64,000 bases of DNA from Halosolutus halophilus (GTDB lineage Archaea; Halobacteriota; Halobacteria; Halobacteriales; Natrialbaceae). Shown in pieces: positions 28,231 through 37,802 of this stretch (positions within the stretch are counted from its first letter, which is position 1; every line of letters starts with the position of its first letter). Both the position numbers and the translations under genes were made by a program. The stretch is taken from assembly GCF_022869805.1 (NCBI RefSeq), contig NZ_CP094974.1, positions 1,860,001 to 1,924,000 of the forward strand, read 5' to 3'. The notes below the pieces were generated by a model. The model was given only the letters and a program-made list of their open reading frames with translations. It had not been told where the DNA came from and ran no database searches.

Positions 28231-28413
28231 CTACAGTTCGAGTTCGTCGCGGAGATCGTCCCAGGACTCGTGAAAGCCGTGGTTCGATTGGGTCGTCGAC
28301 TGGGGGAGCGTCGACTGGTAGACCTCGTCGTACTCGAGGAGTTGCCCCCAGCCGTCGTGAAAGGAGTAGTTACAGTACTGGCACATGCACGCGCCTAGGC
28401 CGTGGTGTGCCAT
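28231..28413 (-). CDS. Tiny Cys/His protein (60 aa)
   Basis: 60 residues: MAHHGLGACMCQYCNYSFHDGW, then an acidic tail ending WDDLRDELEL. The N-terminus concentrates three Cys and three His, enough for a metal site. It ends 3 bp from the stop of the COG0523 GTPase, so a role in metal handling is possible but inferred only from position. Composition supports a real gene. Confidence 0.6.
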   Translation of the reverse strand: MAHHGLGACMCQYCNYSFHDGWGQLLEYDEVYQSTLPQSTTQSNHGFHESWDDLRDELEL

Positions 28414-28482
28414 ATTCGTTTCTCAACCGATCGACCGACGAGACAGAAGACAGATAACGACTCGATCGGAAGCCGACACCGT

Positions 28483-28644
28483 ATGGATCGAACCGGCGGG
28501 TACGTTCGAGACCCGGACGAGACGGTCGAGCGCGGCTGCGAGCACTGCGACTGGTACGCGGTCGACGGCTCGTATCCGGCGCTGATCAAGCGGTACCAGG
28601 ACCACCTTCGCGACGAGCATCCCACGGCCTGGCTCCGGAGCTAA
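28483..28644 (+). CDS. Tiny zinc-finger protein (53 aa)
   Basis: 53 residues from the ATG at 28483: MDRTGGYVRDPDETVERGCE, then CDWYAVDGSYPALIKRY and QDHLRDEHPTAWLRS. The CxxC pair (CEHC) and a downstream HxxxxH (HLRDEH) form a C2H2-type site about 25 residues apart. It is divergent from the 60-residue Cys/His protein. Confidence 0.65.
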   Translation: MDRTGGYVRDPDETVERGCEHCDWYAVDGSYPALIKRYQDHLRDEHPTAWLRS

Positions 28645-28717
28645 CCCGGTGTCTCGACTCGCACGACGGCTGTGACCGGGCAAAAATAGCGCCGCCAGCC
28701 GACCGCGAACCGGTCGG

Positions 28718-29884
28718 TCAGGGCTCGAGCAGCACTTTGGTGACGCCTTCCTCCCGTTCGTCGAACTTTTCGTACATCTCGGGCGCTTCCTCCAGGTCCA
28801 CGCGGTGAGAGACGACCCAGCTCGGATCGGCACGTCCCTCGATGATCATGTCCCGCAGTTGGCGGTTGTACTGCTTGACGTTACACTGGCCGGTGCCGAA
28901 CTTGTGGCCCTTCTCGAAGAGTTTCCCGAAGTCGATGCCGAGTCGGCCCTGGGCTGCCATCTCGTCGGGGGCACCCGGGTCGGAGGGGACGTACAGCCCC
29001 GGAACGCCGATTTCGCCGGTCGGACGGACCGTCTGGATCAACTGGTTGAGCACGACGGCCGGGTTCTCCCGGGCGGGATCGTACGCGTCGTCGCCCGGAT
29101 CCGTCTCGGGATCGATCGCCTGGTAGCCGACCGCGTCGACCCCCTTGTCGACCTCGTCCCCGTGTTCCTCGACGATCTGCTCGACGGGGTCGCCCTCCTC
29201 GAAGTTGATCGCGTGCGCGTCACAGTGATCTTCTGCGAGTTCGAGTCTGCTCGGGACACGATCGACGACGTAGATCTCCGAGGCACCCTGGATTTTCGCG
29301 CTGTAGGCGGCCATCAGCCCGACCGGTCCGCCCCCGTAGATCGCGATCGACTCGCCGGGGTTCAGGTTCGCCAGCCGCGTCCCGTGCCACCCCGTCGGGA
29401 AGATGTCCGCGAGCAACGAGAACGCGTCCTCGTGTTCGTCGCCCTCGGGGAGTTTGAGCGCGTTGAAGTCGGCGTAGGGGACGCGGAGTTTCTCGGCCTG
29501 GCCGCCCTTGTACGGCCCCATCGCGACGTAGCCGTACGCGCCGCCGGCGAAGCCGGGGTTGACGTTGGTACAGAACCCCGTATAGCCGTCCTCACAGTTC
29601 TGGCAGAAGCCACAGGCGACGTTGAACGGCATGACGACGCGATCGCCCTCCTCGAGCGTGGTGACCGCGTCACCGACCTCGCTGATGATTCCCATGTTCT
29701 CGTGTCCGAAGACGATGCCCGGGTCCGCGGCGGTTCGGCCCTCGTACATGTGAAGATCCGAACCGCAGATGGCCGTCGTCGTGATGTCGACGAGGACGTC
29801 GTTCGGATGCTGGATCTCTGGTTCGTCTACTTCTTCGACTGCCACGTCGTGCGGCCCTTTGTATACGACAGCGTTCATTGACAT
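28718..29884 (-). CDS. Zinc-dependent dehydrogenase, formaldehyde dehydrogenase (glutathione-independent) type
   Basis: 388 residues. The catalytic zinc site is AICGSDLH (about 38-45) with FGHENMG. The structural zinc has four Cys in ACGFCQNCEDGYTGFC, and the NAD-binding Rossmann motif is AIYGGGPVGLMAAYSAKIQG (about 181-200). A long C-terminal insertion (YQAIDPETDPGDDAYDPARE) and PGLYVPSDPGAPDE are typical of the Pseudomonas-type FdhA group. It oxidises formaldehyde or a similar aldehyde with NAD. Confidence 0.9.
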   Translation of the reverse strand: MSMNAVVYKGPHDVAVEEVDEPEIQHPNDVLVDITTTAICGSDLHMYEGRTAADPGIVFGHENMGIISEVGDAVTTLEEGDRVVMPFNVACGFCQNCEDGYTGFCTNVNPGFAGGAYGYVAMGPYKGGQAEKLRVPYADFNALKLPEGDEHEDAFSLLADIFPTGWHGTRLANLNPGESIAIYGGGPVGLMAAYSAKIQGASEIYVVDRVPSRLELAEDHCDAHAINFEEGDPVEQIVEEHGDEVDKGVDAVGYQAIDPETDPGDDAYDPARENPAVVLNQLIQTVRPTGEIGVPGLYVPSDPGAPDEMAAQGRLGIDFGKLFEKGHKFGTGQCNVKQYNRQLRDMIIEGRADPSWVVSHRVDLEEAPEMYEKFDEREEGVTKVLLEP

Positions 29885-30129
29885 TAGTTATCTCACCACT
29901 GGGACGCACCACGATCGGTACTGTAAACCTTCTTGTGAACCACAACCGGGAGATTGCCAATAATTCTCATCACCCGTCGTGAGAGTGCGCCGGGCGAGCA
30001 TGCGGTTCCTCGACGGGAATCTCGCATCGGGTGTGCGGTATCTGTCCGCGATCCCGTACGGTGGATCGATCGAGCGCGATAGCGACGCCACCACATACAC
30101 TGACGGATCGTCACGCTAGAGGAACGCGT

Positions 30130-30888
30130 ATGGATCTCACGCGAGCCCTCGCCGCGGACGCTGGCCTGACCTGCGTCGTCGGCGCGGGGGGCAAGAAGTC
30201 GACGCTGTACGAACTCGCCGATCGACTCGATCGGGCGGTGCTCACGGCGACCGTCCGCATTCCGATCTTCGACCGGAAGGTCGCGTCGGTACTGGTGACG
30301 GACGATCCAGTAGGAGCGCTGGCGGCCCGTCGGGGGGAGGACGAGGAGCAGGAGTGGCCGCTCGGACTGGTCGCCGATCGGGAGGGAGACAGATACGTCG
30401 GCTACGACCCGCCGATCGTCGACGAAATCGCGGCCGCGGACGCCCCGGAGCACGTCCTGGTCAAGGCCGACGGGGCGAGAACGCGGTTTCTGAAGGCACC
30501 CGGCGACCACGAACCGCAACTGCCCGCCGGCGTCGATACGGTCCTCGCGCTCGCCAGCGTCCACGCCGTCGGCGAACCGCTCGACGAGCGCGTCGTCCAC
30601 CGGCCCGATCGCGTCGCCGGGGTCACCGGTCGATCGCCGGGCGAGCCGATCGAACCGACGGACGTCGCGACGATCCTGACGAGCCCCGACGGCGGTCTGA
30701 AGGACGTGCCCGACGACGCTACGTACGTGCCGGTCCTCAACATGGTCGACGACGACGAGGACCTGGCCGTCGCCCGCGAGGTCGGTCGGCGCGTCCTCGA
30801 TCGGAGCGAGGAGACTCACGGCCGCGTCTCGCGGGTCGCGTTGACGAGCATGATCGCGGACGAGCCACTGGTAGCGGTCCTCGAGTGA
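30130..30888 (+). CDS. yqeC: YqeC family protein (molybdenum/selenium hydroxylase accessory)
   Basis: 252 residues from the ATG at 30130. It opens LTCVVGAGGKKSTLYELADR, a nucleotide-binding loop characteristic of YqeC, and then VLVKADGARTRFLKAPGDHE. YqeC is linked by context in bacteria to selenium-dependent molybdenum hydroxylases and Mo-cofactor maturation. Next to it in the same direction, 66 bp away, is the MobA-type gene, which supports a cofactor role. No hydroxylase gene is seen here. Confidence 0.85.
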   Translation: MDLTRALAADAGLTCVVGAGGKKSTLYELADRLDRAVLTATVRIPIFDRKVASVLVTDDPVGALAARRGEDEEQEWPLGLVADREGDRYVGYDPPIVDEIAAADAPEHVLVKADGARTRFLKAPGDHEPQLPAGVDTVLALASVHAVGEPLDERVVHRPDRVAGVTGRSPGEPIEPTDVATILTSPDGGLKDVPDDATYVPVLNMVDDDEDLAVAREVGRRVLDRSEETHGRVSRVALTSMIADEPLVAVLE

Positions 30889-30954
30889 TCCCGGGAGAAA
30901 CTCGACTCCGAATCGATCGCGAGCCCGGCTCTTATAGGCCGGGTCCGTCTACCA

Positions 30955-31599
30955 ATGCACATGGGGGTCACTAGCAACAGTACCGGTTCACTCGGGGGCG
31001 TCGTCCTCGCGGGCGGCTACTCGACCCGTTTCGGTGCGAGCGACAAGGCGGTCGCCGACCTCGCCGGCACCCCGATGATCCGGCGCGTCGTCGATCGACT
31101 CGCGGCGGTGGCGGACGATATCGTCGTCAACTGTCGCGACGAGCAGATCGACCCGATCCGGGACGCGCTGGCGGACTGTGACACCGAAATCCGGTACGCG
31201 ACGGATCCCGTCCCCGATCGGGGGCCGCTCGCCGGCATCCAGGTCGGTCTCGAGGCCGTCGACCGAGAGTACGCGGCGGTCGTGGCCTGTGACATGCCGT
31301 TCGTCGACCCCGATCTGCTCGCGTACCTGGCCGATCGGGCTGACGGTCACGACGGGGCGGTCGTCCAGCTCGAGGCAGGCTGGTACCAGACGACGCAGGC
31401 GGTCTATCGGGCGGACGCGATGGCGGCCGCTTGCGAGGCGGCACTCGGCTCGGAGGACACGCGCATCGTGGCAGCACTCGATCGAATCGACGTCGTCACC
31501 GTCGACGAGTCCGAACTCGACGCGATCGACCCGGCCACGTTCGAGAGTATCGACACCCAGGAGGCGCTCGCGGAGGCCGAACGGCGATTCGACGAGTAG
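30955..31599 (+). CDS. mobA: MobA-like molybdenum cofactor guanylyltransferase
   Basis: 214 residues from the ATG at 30955, with an alternative ATG two codons later. The nucleotidyltransferase motif GVVLAGGYSTRFGASDKAVA is close to the N-terminus, then DRGPLAGIQVGLE and VVACDMPFVDPDL for metal and nucleotide binding. It transfers GMP (or CMP) to molybdopterin. It lies downstream of yqeC, probably in the same transcript. Confidence 0.88.
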   Translation: MHMGVTSNSTGSLGGVVLAGGYSTRFGASDKAVADLAGTPMIRRVVDRLAAVADDIVVNCRDEQIDPIRDALADCDTEIRYATDPVPDRGPLAGIQVGLEAVDREYAAVVACDMPFVDPDLLAYLADRADGHDGAVVQLEAGWYQTTQAVYRADAMAAACEAALGSEDTRIVAALDRIDVVTVDESELDAIDPATFESIDTQEALAEAERRFDE

Positions 31600-31633
31600 C
31601 GTTCGTTTCTCGATCGGACGCGGCGATCGGGCG

Positions 31634-33373
31634 TTACCGGTCCTGCCTGACGCCGGGGTTCGTCACGGCCCCGTTGGCAGCAGAGTCGAACGTCTGGCCG
31701 TACTTCGCCAGCACGCCGCTCGTGTAGGTGGGTTCTGGGTCGTCACGATCCTCGATGCGGCGCTCGATCTCCTCGTCGGAGAGGTCCACGGACAGCTCGA
31801 GTGCGTCGATGTCGATCGTGACGGTGTCGCCGTCACGGAGCGCGGCGATCGGTCCGCCGACGGCGGCTTCCGGTGCGACGTGGCCGATCGAGAACCCGCG
31901 CGTGGCACCGGAGAACCGGCCGTCGGTGAACAGCGCGACGTCCTCGGCGTGGCCCTGCCCCGCGACGGCGGAGGTGACGCCGAGCATCTCGCGCATCCCC
32001 GGGCCGCCCCGGGGCCCCTCGTTGCGGATGCAGATGACGTCGCCCGATTCGACGTGGCCCTCCTGGACGTACCGCATCGCGTTTTCCTCCTCTTCGAAGA
32101 CCCGGACGGGCCCCTCGTGATGGAGGTGGTCCTCGCCGGTGATCTTGATGACCGCTCCCTCGGGTGCGAGATTGCCCGTCAGGATGCGGATGGCACCGCG
32201 CTCGTGGATCGGGTCGTCGACGGTCTCGAGGAAGTCCGCGTCGAGGTCGGCGATCCGCGCCGGGTCGACGCGCTCGATAGCCTCGGCCATCGTCTCCCCG
32301 GTGACGGTCAGCGCGTCGCCGTGCAGGAGATCGGCCTCGAGGAGTTCGCGCAGGACGACCGGGACGCCGCCGACCTCGTGGAGGTCGTTCATAACGCGCT
32401 CGCCGCCGGGCTGGAGGTCGGCGATCTTCGGCGTGCGGGCGCTGATCTCGTTGAAGTCCTGGACGTCGAGGTCGATGCCGGCCTCTGCGGCCATCGCCAG
32501 CAGGTGGAGCACGGCGTTGGTCGATCCGCCGACCGCGACCTGCAGGGAGATGGCGTTCTCGAAGGATTCCCGGGAGAGGAAGTCCGAGGGGCTGCGCTGG
32601 TCCTGGACGGCCCGGACGGCGAGGTCGCCGCTCTCGCGGGCGACCTCGTACCGGTCCTCGTCCTCCGCGGGCGGGGACGAGGAGCCGAGCGGCGCGAATC
32701 CGATCGTCTCGGAGATCGAGGCCATCGTGTTGGCGGTGAACATCCCGCCGCAGGAGCCGGCACCCGGGCAGGCGTTGCGCTCCATCTCGTCGAGTTCGTC
32801 CTCGGACATCTCGCCCTCGGCGACGGCGCCGACCCCCTCGAAGACGTTCTGGATGGTGATCTCGCGGCCTTCGTGCTCGCCGGGCATGATCGACCCGCCG
32901 TAGAGGAAGACGCTTGGGAGGTCCGTCCGGATGGCGGCCATCATCATCCCCGGCATGTTCTTGTCACAGCCGCCGATCGTCACGAGGCCGTCCATGCGCT
33001 CGCCGAACGCGACGAGTTCGACGGAGTCGGCGATGACCTCCCGCGAGATGAGCGAGGCTTTCATCCCCTCGGTCCCCATCGAGATGGCGTCCGAGATGGT
33101 GATGGTGCCGAACTCGATCGGCATCCCGCCGGCCTCGTCGATGCCGTCGTAGGCGGACTGGGCCACGTCGTCCAGGTGGACGTTACAGGGCGTGATGTCG
33201 GCGGCGGGGTTGGCGACGCCGATCATCGGCGAGGAGAGGTCCTCGTCGTCGTACCCCATCGCGCGGAACATGGCCCGGTGGGGCGCTCGTTCGACCCCCT
33301 CCGTGACCTCGTTGCTCGGCAATTCCTCGGGTTTGCCCTCCTCGGGCGAACGCTCTTTGGGTCGTTGACTCAT
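31634..33373 (-). CDS. ilvD: Dihydroxy-acid dehydratase
   Basis: 579 residues from the ATG at 33373 ([13 protein letters not shown]). The Fe-S cluster cysteines are in [12 protein letters not shown] and [18 protein letters not shown]. Other IlvD/Edd signatures are [14 protein letters not shown] and [19 protein letters not shown]. It dehydrates dihydroxy-isovalerate and dihydroxy-methylvalerate in valine and isoleucine synthesis. Length and motifs are complete. Confidence 0.96.
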   Translation of the reverse strand: MSQRPKERSPEEGKPEELPSNEVTEGVERAPHRAMFRAMGYDDEDLSSPMIGVANPAADITPCNVHLDDVAQSAYDGIDEAGGMPIEFGTITISDAISMGTEGMKASLISREVIADSVELVAFGERMDGLVTIGGCDKNMPGMMMAAIRTDLPSVFLYGGSIMPGEHEGREITIQNVFEGVGAVAEGEMSEDELDEMERNACPGAGSCGGMFTANTMASISETIGFAPLGSSSPPAEDEDRYEVARESGDLAVRAVQDQRSPSDFLSRESFENAISLQVAVGGSTNAVLHLLAMAAEAGIDLDVQDFNEISARTPKIADLQPGGERVMNDLHEVGGVPVVLRELLEADLLHGDALTVTGETMAEAIERVDPARIADLDADFLETVDDPIHERGAIRILTGNLAPEGAVIKITGEDHLHHEGPVRVFEEEENAMRYVQEGHVESGDVICIRNEGPRGGPGMREMLGVTSAVAGQGHAEDVALFTDGRFSGATRGFSIGHVAPEAAVGGPIAALRDGDTVTIDIDALELSVDLSDEEIERRIEDRDDPEPTYTSGVLAKYGQTFDSAANGAVTNPGVRQDR

Positions 33374-33778
33374 ACCCTGAGGCAGGGAACCTCGGCGCTT
33401 AAAGGCCCCGGATACCGATACCGGCCCCGTCAAGCCGGCTGCGAACACATTCGGCCGGTCTACTCGCCTCACTTCGTCGCCGTTCGATCGGGAGCGGAAA
33501 TCGATGGTCCCGAACGACCTTCGGCCAGGTCGAGTCGGGATTCGAGTTCACGGCCCCTTCGACTCGGCGGCGAACGACGTTGGCCTTCGATTCGGCGACG
33601 AACAGACCGATACCCGATGTGACCGAGCGCACCGTCACCGACCGCCGGTCTTCACCAGCGTCGGCCGCCCTCGACCGCAGTTGTAATGTAACTCAAAAAT
33701 TCGACGTCAGCGGGACCTTTCGCTATCTTGCAGGAAACTTTCCGTGGCTGGCCACGGAGTCCTAGGGGACCACCATCT
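33374..33778. other. Intergenic, no gene seen
   Basis: 405 bp between ilvD (leftward) and the tiny protein at 33779. It contains the ilvD promoter region and a short perfect palindrome, GTGGCTGGCCAC, near 33743-33754. Open frames here look like composition artefacts. Confidence 0.6.
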
Positions 33779-33934
33779 ATGTACAAATATTGTCTCGAGT
33801 GTGACTGGAAAATCAGTTCTGACGAGGGGTACACGGAACGGGAGGTCTCGAAGAAAGCGATCGAGCACTTCGTCGAGACGGGGCACACGGTCGACTCGCT
33901 GCGGCTTCCGCCGCCGGTAATCCAGGAAAACTGA
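33779..33934 (+). CDS. Tiny CxxC protein (51 aa)
   Basis: 51 residues from the ATG at 33779: MYKYCLECDWKISSDEGYTE, then EVSKKAIEHFVETGHTVDSL. One CxxC (CLEC) near the start and two His about 30 residues on (EHFVETGH) suggest a small zinc-finger fold related in plan to the protein at 28483. No family name is assigned. Confidence 0.65.
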   Translation: MYKYCLECDWKISSDEGYTEREVSKKAIEHFVETGHTVDSLRLPPPVIQEN

Positions 33935-34015
33935 CGTTCGCGACGGCGATCGGACCCGTCTACGCTCCGCCTGGGCCTCGTCTCTCTTCAGGGGACGCGA
34001 TCGAGGCGAGGGAGA

Positions 34016-35224
34016 TCACTCGCCGCCGGCGAACCCGTCGAGTTCGGAGAGGTCGAACTCTCGACCGATCTCGAACGACTCGGCCTCGAAGTCGGCGTCG
34101 ATTTCGACGATCGATTCCTCGCCGATCACGTCGACGAGGATCGCCTCGTCGTCGGGGGTGACGCCGGCGAAGTGCGAACCGGCGCCGGTGTCGAGTTGCG
34201 CCACGATCTCGAGGTCGGCGACGGACACGATCCGGGTCGAGGCGCCGCTCGTACTCGGGATCGCCGCGTAGCGGAACTCGGAGTCGAAGTCGATCGTGTG
34301 CGGGGTGTCAACCTCGCTGTCACCGAGAGCGCGTTCGGCCGCGATGTCGAGGTCGCCGTCACCCGTCGGTTCGAGGACGTACAGGGTCGCCGTGCCCTGA
34401 TCGATCGCCCACAGTTCGTAATCGCCGTCGTCGCCGGGGACGAGTCCGATCCCGTGGAAGTCGCTGGCGTCGGTGCCCTCGTCCGGCTGGACCGTCGTGC
34501 GGCGCTCGCGTTCCTGGACGTCGACGATCGCGACGCCGGGTTCGTCACCACTGATCGCGTGGGTCGCCGATTGCGGATTTGGACCGCGGGTCGTGACGTA
34601 CGCGTACCTGCCGTCCGGCGAGATCACCATGCTGTCGGGAGAGGGACCGACGGAGTCGATCTCCGCGACGATCTCGTCGGTTTCGGTGTCGATCACGATC
34701 GCGTCGTCGGTGCCGCGGTTGACCATCCACAGTTCCTCGGCGGCGGGGGTGAACGCGACGCCGTGGGCGTCTGCGCCGGTGCTATCCCCGCTCGCGAGTT
34801 GTTCGTGCGTTTCGGTATCGTACACCCACCACTCGCCGGCCGGCTCGGTTTCGTCGGTGTCCGCGACGCCGCCGTTGAGGTACAACTTGTTCTTCTCGGG
34901 GTGAGCGATCGCACCGTAGTTTGCGGGGACGTCCGGGAACGCGGCTTCGATCTCGAAGGACTCGACGTCGACCACCAGGAAGCCGGCGTCGCTGTAGCCT
35001 GGGCCGAGCGTCACGTAGGCGTACCGGCCGTCCTCGACGTAATCGTGACTGATCGGACTGACACTGCCGACGCCCATGCCGGTGGCGTCACTGCCCCCGT
35101 CGTCGGCGTCCTCGTCGTCGGCGTCCTCGTTGTGCTCGTCTCCGTCGCTGCCCAGACAGCCTGTGAGTGCGATCGTCCCGGCAGTGGCCTGCAGAACGCG
35201 CCGGCGAGGTGGTCGTTGCGTCAC
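34016..35224 (-). CDS. Secreted YVTN-type beta-propeller lipoprotein
   Basis: 402 residues. The N-terminus MTQRPPRRRVLQATAGTIAL followed by TGCLG is a twin-arginine signal with a lipobox Cys near 23, then an acidic linker (about 30-45). The remainder is a beta-propeller with repeats such as VVDVESFEIEAAFPDVPANY, VIDTETDEIVAEIDS and ISPDGRYAYVTTRGPN. It is anchored outside the cell; a binding role is unknown. It is divergent from the Tat protein at 35484. Confidence 0.85.
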   Translation of the reverse strand: MTQRPPRRRVLQATAGTIALTGCLGSDGDEHNEDADDEDADDGGSDATGMGVGSVSPISHDYVEDGRYAYVTLGPGYSDAGFLVVDVESFEIEAAFPDVPANYGAIAHPEKNKLYLNGGVADTDETEPAGEWWVYDTETHEQLASGDSTGADAHGVAFTPAAEELWMVNRGTDDAIVIDTETDEIVAEIDSVGPSPDSMVISPDGRYAYVTTRGPNPQSATHAISGDEPGVAIVDVQERERRTTVQPDEGTDASDFHGIGLVPGDDGDYELWAIDQGTATLYVLEPTGDGDLDIAAERALGDSEVDTPHTIDFDSEFRYAAIPSTSGASTRIVSVADLEIVAQLDTGAGSHFAGVTPDDEAILVDVIGEESIVEIDADFEAESFEIGREFDLSELDGFAGGE

Positions 35225-35483
35225 GTCCGATCGGTGGCCGCCGGCCGATCAAAACAGCTTCGCAATGTGGGAGACGGCGTGTACTGTGTGAGAGGACGGC
35301 GAGTACTGACTCGCTGCGCTCGCTCCGGACGCGTTGCGATTTCGCCCGTACTGCGGTGAACGGGTGACGGACACGATCGAGGATACTGCGATTTCGGCGG
35401 CTATTACGCCGAAGATACGGTCGGTTTCGGCGCCGATCACCGGGTATAATTGATCGTGGCCCGTGAGTACGAGTACGACTACG

Positions 35484-36617
35484 ATGAAGCGGCGACGAGT
35501 TCTGTCCACCGGAGCGGCGGTCGGTCCCCTGGCCTGTTGGGCCGGGTGTCTCGGTGGCGGTGACGACGACGCACCCGACGGCGAGGAGCAACGAGACGAC
35601 GATCGCGGGTTCGCTGCGATGCCCCGCGTCGACGATCCGCCGAACGCGGTCTACTTGCCCTCCCACCGCGACGGGAGGCTGGCGCTGGAGGCTGTGACGG
35701 CCGGCGACTTCGCCGTCTCTCCGATGCTGTCGATTCCGCACTTCTTCTGGACCTGGCCGGGTCCCGAGAAAGTCGACCCGCCGTCGGGTGACAGCGTTCA
35801 CCTGATGGTATCCGTCCGGGATCCCGAGACCGGAATGGTGCTCCCCGTCGACGCCGGTGCGACGATCGAGGTGAAGAAGGACGGGCAGGTCGTCTCCCAG
35901 CCGAGCCCGTGGACGATGCTCTCGCAGGAAATGGGGTTTCATCTCGGCGATAACTACGCGATCGACGGCAACGGGACGTACACGGCGACCGTCTCGCTCG
36001 GGCCGATCCTCGACGTCCGCCTGACCGGCGCGTTCGAGGGCCGGTTCGACGAGCGGGCGACGGCGACGATCGAGTTCGAAATCGACGACGAGCGGCGTCA
36101 GGAACTCGTCGACCGGAGCGAGTACTTCGACGAGGACCGCTGGGGCGATCGGGAGGCGGTGCCGCCGACGGGTTCCGGCCACGACGGCCACGAGATGCCC
36201 TACTCGTCCCTGCCACCGGCCGAGGATCTGCCGGGTGAATCCCTCGGCGAACCGATCCACGACGACGGCGTCTACGTGACGACGCTGCTACCCCCTGGCT
36301 CGCGGTTCGTCGACGGTGACGAGCGCTATCTCGCCGTCTCGCCCCGCACGCCGTACAACGACTGCGTCCTGCCCCTGCAGTCCCTGTCGATGCGTCTCGA
36401 GCGCGACGGGGAACTGATCGTCGATCCGGATCTCACGGCGACCCTCGATCACGAACTGGCCTTTCATTACGGGGCGCCGATCGCGGAGCCCCAGTCGGGG
36501 GACGAACTCGTCATCTCGATAGACGCGCCGCCGCAGGTCGCCCGCCACCAGGGGTACGAAACGGCCTTCCGGACGACGGGCGAACTGGTGATCGAACTCG
36601 ACGGGGAGGTGGACTAG
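35484..36617 (+). CDS. Tat lipoprotein, P34/Tp34-like iron-transport family (tentative)
   Basis: 377 residues from the ATG at 35484 (MKRRRVLSTGAAVGPLACWA), with a twin-arginine signal and a lipobox (WAGC). The mature part has two beta-rich halves, one with SQEMGFHLGDNYAIDGNGTY, the other with YLAVSPRTPYNDCVLPLQSL and ALDHELAFHYG-like text. The LGDNYAIDGNGTYTATVSLGP segment recalls P34/Tp34 periplasmic iron proteins, a tentative match. It is followed 2 bp later by the cohesin-like protein, so the two are probably co-expressed. Confidence 0.7.
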   Translation: MKRRRVLSTGAAVGPLACWAGCLGGGDDDAPDGEEQRDDDRGFAAMPRVDDPPNAVYLPSHRDGRLALEAVTAGDFAVSPMLSIPHFFWTWPGPEKVDPPSGDSVHLMVSVRDPETGMVLPVDAGATIEVKKDGQVVSQPSPWTMLSQEMGFHLGDNYAIDGNGTYTATVSLGPILDVRLTGAFEGRFDERATATIEFEIDDERRQELVDRSEYFDEDRWGDREAVPPTGSGHDGHEMPYSSLPPAEDLPGESLGEPIHDDGVYVTTLLPPGSRFVDGDERYLAVSPRTPYNDCVLPLQSLSMRLERDGELIVDPDLTATLDHELAFHYGAPIAEPQSGDELVISIDAPPQVARHQGYETAFRTTGELVIELDGEVD

Positions 36618-36619
36618 CA

Positions 36620-37261
36620 GTGCGACGCGCGGCACGCGCCCTCGCGATCGTTCTCGTCGTGGTCACGACCGTCGCGACCGTCGGGTTGGCCGGGATCGGG
36701 AGTGCCAGCGACAGCGCGACGATCCTGGAAGTCGAACCGGAAGCGGCCCAGGCCCCGCCGGGTGAGACGATTCACGTCGCGATTCGGCTGTACAACGACG
36801 GGGGCTACGGCGGCGTCGGCGTCGAACGGGTCGCGTTCGGGATCGAGTACGATAGCGACGTCCTGACGCTCGACGCGATCGCCCGCGGTCCCTGGCTGGA
36901 ACAGGGCAACGAGACGGAGATCGTCACCGAGGTCGAGGCCGACGAGGCGGCCGGCTACGCCTTCGTCGACCAGTACCGCGACCCTGCGGCGGGCGGCGCG
37001 GCCGGCAACGATCGCGCGGCGACGATCACGTTCACCGTCGCCGAGGACGCCGACGGTGCTACCTCCCCGGTGAACGTCACGGACGTCGAGACCGAGTTGA
37101 CCACCGACTGGCCACAGACCGCGTTCACCCACAACGGCAGCGTCTCCGTCGCGGCGGACGGGGACGTCGTCGACGGCGATTCGATCCCCGGCCTCGGCGT
37201 CGTCGCCGCCGTCGCGGCCCTCGTCGCCCTCGCATCGATCGGGGCGTTCCGGACCGTTTGA
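36620..37261 (+). CDS. Cohesin-like secreted protein with C-terminal membrane anchor
   Basis: 213 residues from GTG at 36620. A signal peptide (RALAIVLVVVTTVATVGLAG) leads to a cohesin-like beta sandwich (about 33-175), with VEPEAAQAPPGETIHVAIRL and FGIEYDSDVLTLDAI. The C-terminus is SIPGLGVVAAVAALVALAS followed by FRTV, resembling the PGF-CTERM archaeosortase signal, with a basic end. It is a cell-surface protein, possibly a binding partner of the upstream lipoprotein. Confidence 0.72.
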   Translation: MRRAARALAIVLVVVTTVATVGLAGIGSASDSATILEVEPEAAQAPPGETIHVAIRLYNDGGYGGVGVERVAFGIEYDSDVLTLDAIARGPWLEQGNETEIVTEVEADEAAGYAFVDQYRDPAAGGAAGNDRAATITFTVAEDADGATSPVNVTDVETELTTDWPQTAFTHNGSVSVAADGDVVDGDSIPGLGVVAAVAALVALASIGAFRTV

Positions 37262-37318
37262 GACCGCCGCTCGCGTGAGTCAGTTCCGTTCTCGAACCGG
37301 ACGAGCCGATCGGTCGTC

Positions 37319-37750
37319 CTATCCGCGCCGCTCGAGAATTCGGTCGATGATCAGCCTCGTCGACAGCAGTTCGTCCTCCTCGCTCGGTTCGCGTGCGCCC
37401 GCGCGATCGACGGTACAGTCGATGCCGCGCCGATCGAGTTCGGCCTCGATCGCGTCGGCGTCGTGGTGCTGGTCGTGGCCCAGCGCGATCACGTCGGGAT
37501 CGATCTCCTCGATCGGGACGAAGATGTCCTCCTCGTGGCCGAGGATCGCCTCGTCGACCGCTTCGAGCGCGTCGACGACGTCCCGGCGCTGTGTCGCCGG
37601 ACAGATCGGAGCCTCCTTGTGGTCGACGTTGGTCGTCCGGGCGACGATGACGATCAGTTCGTCGCCCATCGCCGCGGCCTCCTCGAGGTAGTGGACGTGG
37701 CCGGGGTGGAGAATGTCGAAGGTACCCTGAGCGATCACCGTCCGCGTCAT
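37319..37750 (-). CDS. ribL: FAD synthase (archaeal RibL cytidylyltransferase)
   Basis: 143 residues. The nucleotidyltransferase motif [18 protein letters not shown] is near the N-terminus and [10 protein letters not shown]-like text ([16 protein letters not shown]) near the C-terminus; ALGHDQHHD is in between. Archaeal RibL transfers AMP to FMN to give FAD. The family is short, matching this length. Confidence 0.92.
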   Translation of the reverse strand: MTRTVIAQGTFDILHPGHVHYLEEAAAMGDELIVIVARTTNVDHKEAPICPATQRRDVVDALEAVDEAILGHEEDIFVPIEEIDPDVIALGHDQHHDADAIEAELDRRGIDCTVDRAGAREPSEEDELLSTRLIIDRILERRG

Positions 37751-37802
37751 GTTGGCGTCCCTCCCGCCGTCCCGTGGTCGTGTGGGCCGTGCATTCTCGG
37801 TG

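Noticed and set aside
28402-28482. Longer start for the tiny zinc-finger protein
   Set aside because: The added 27 residues overlap the promoter region of the divergent Cys/His protein and have basic, random-looking composition.
31178-33622. 814-codon plus-strand frame across ilvD
   Set aside because: It mirrors IlvD codons and has no motifs of its own.
33743-33754. Short palindrome GTGGCTGGCCAC as an operator
   Set aside because: One isolated copy without a placed promoter is not enough evidence.
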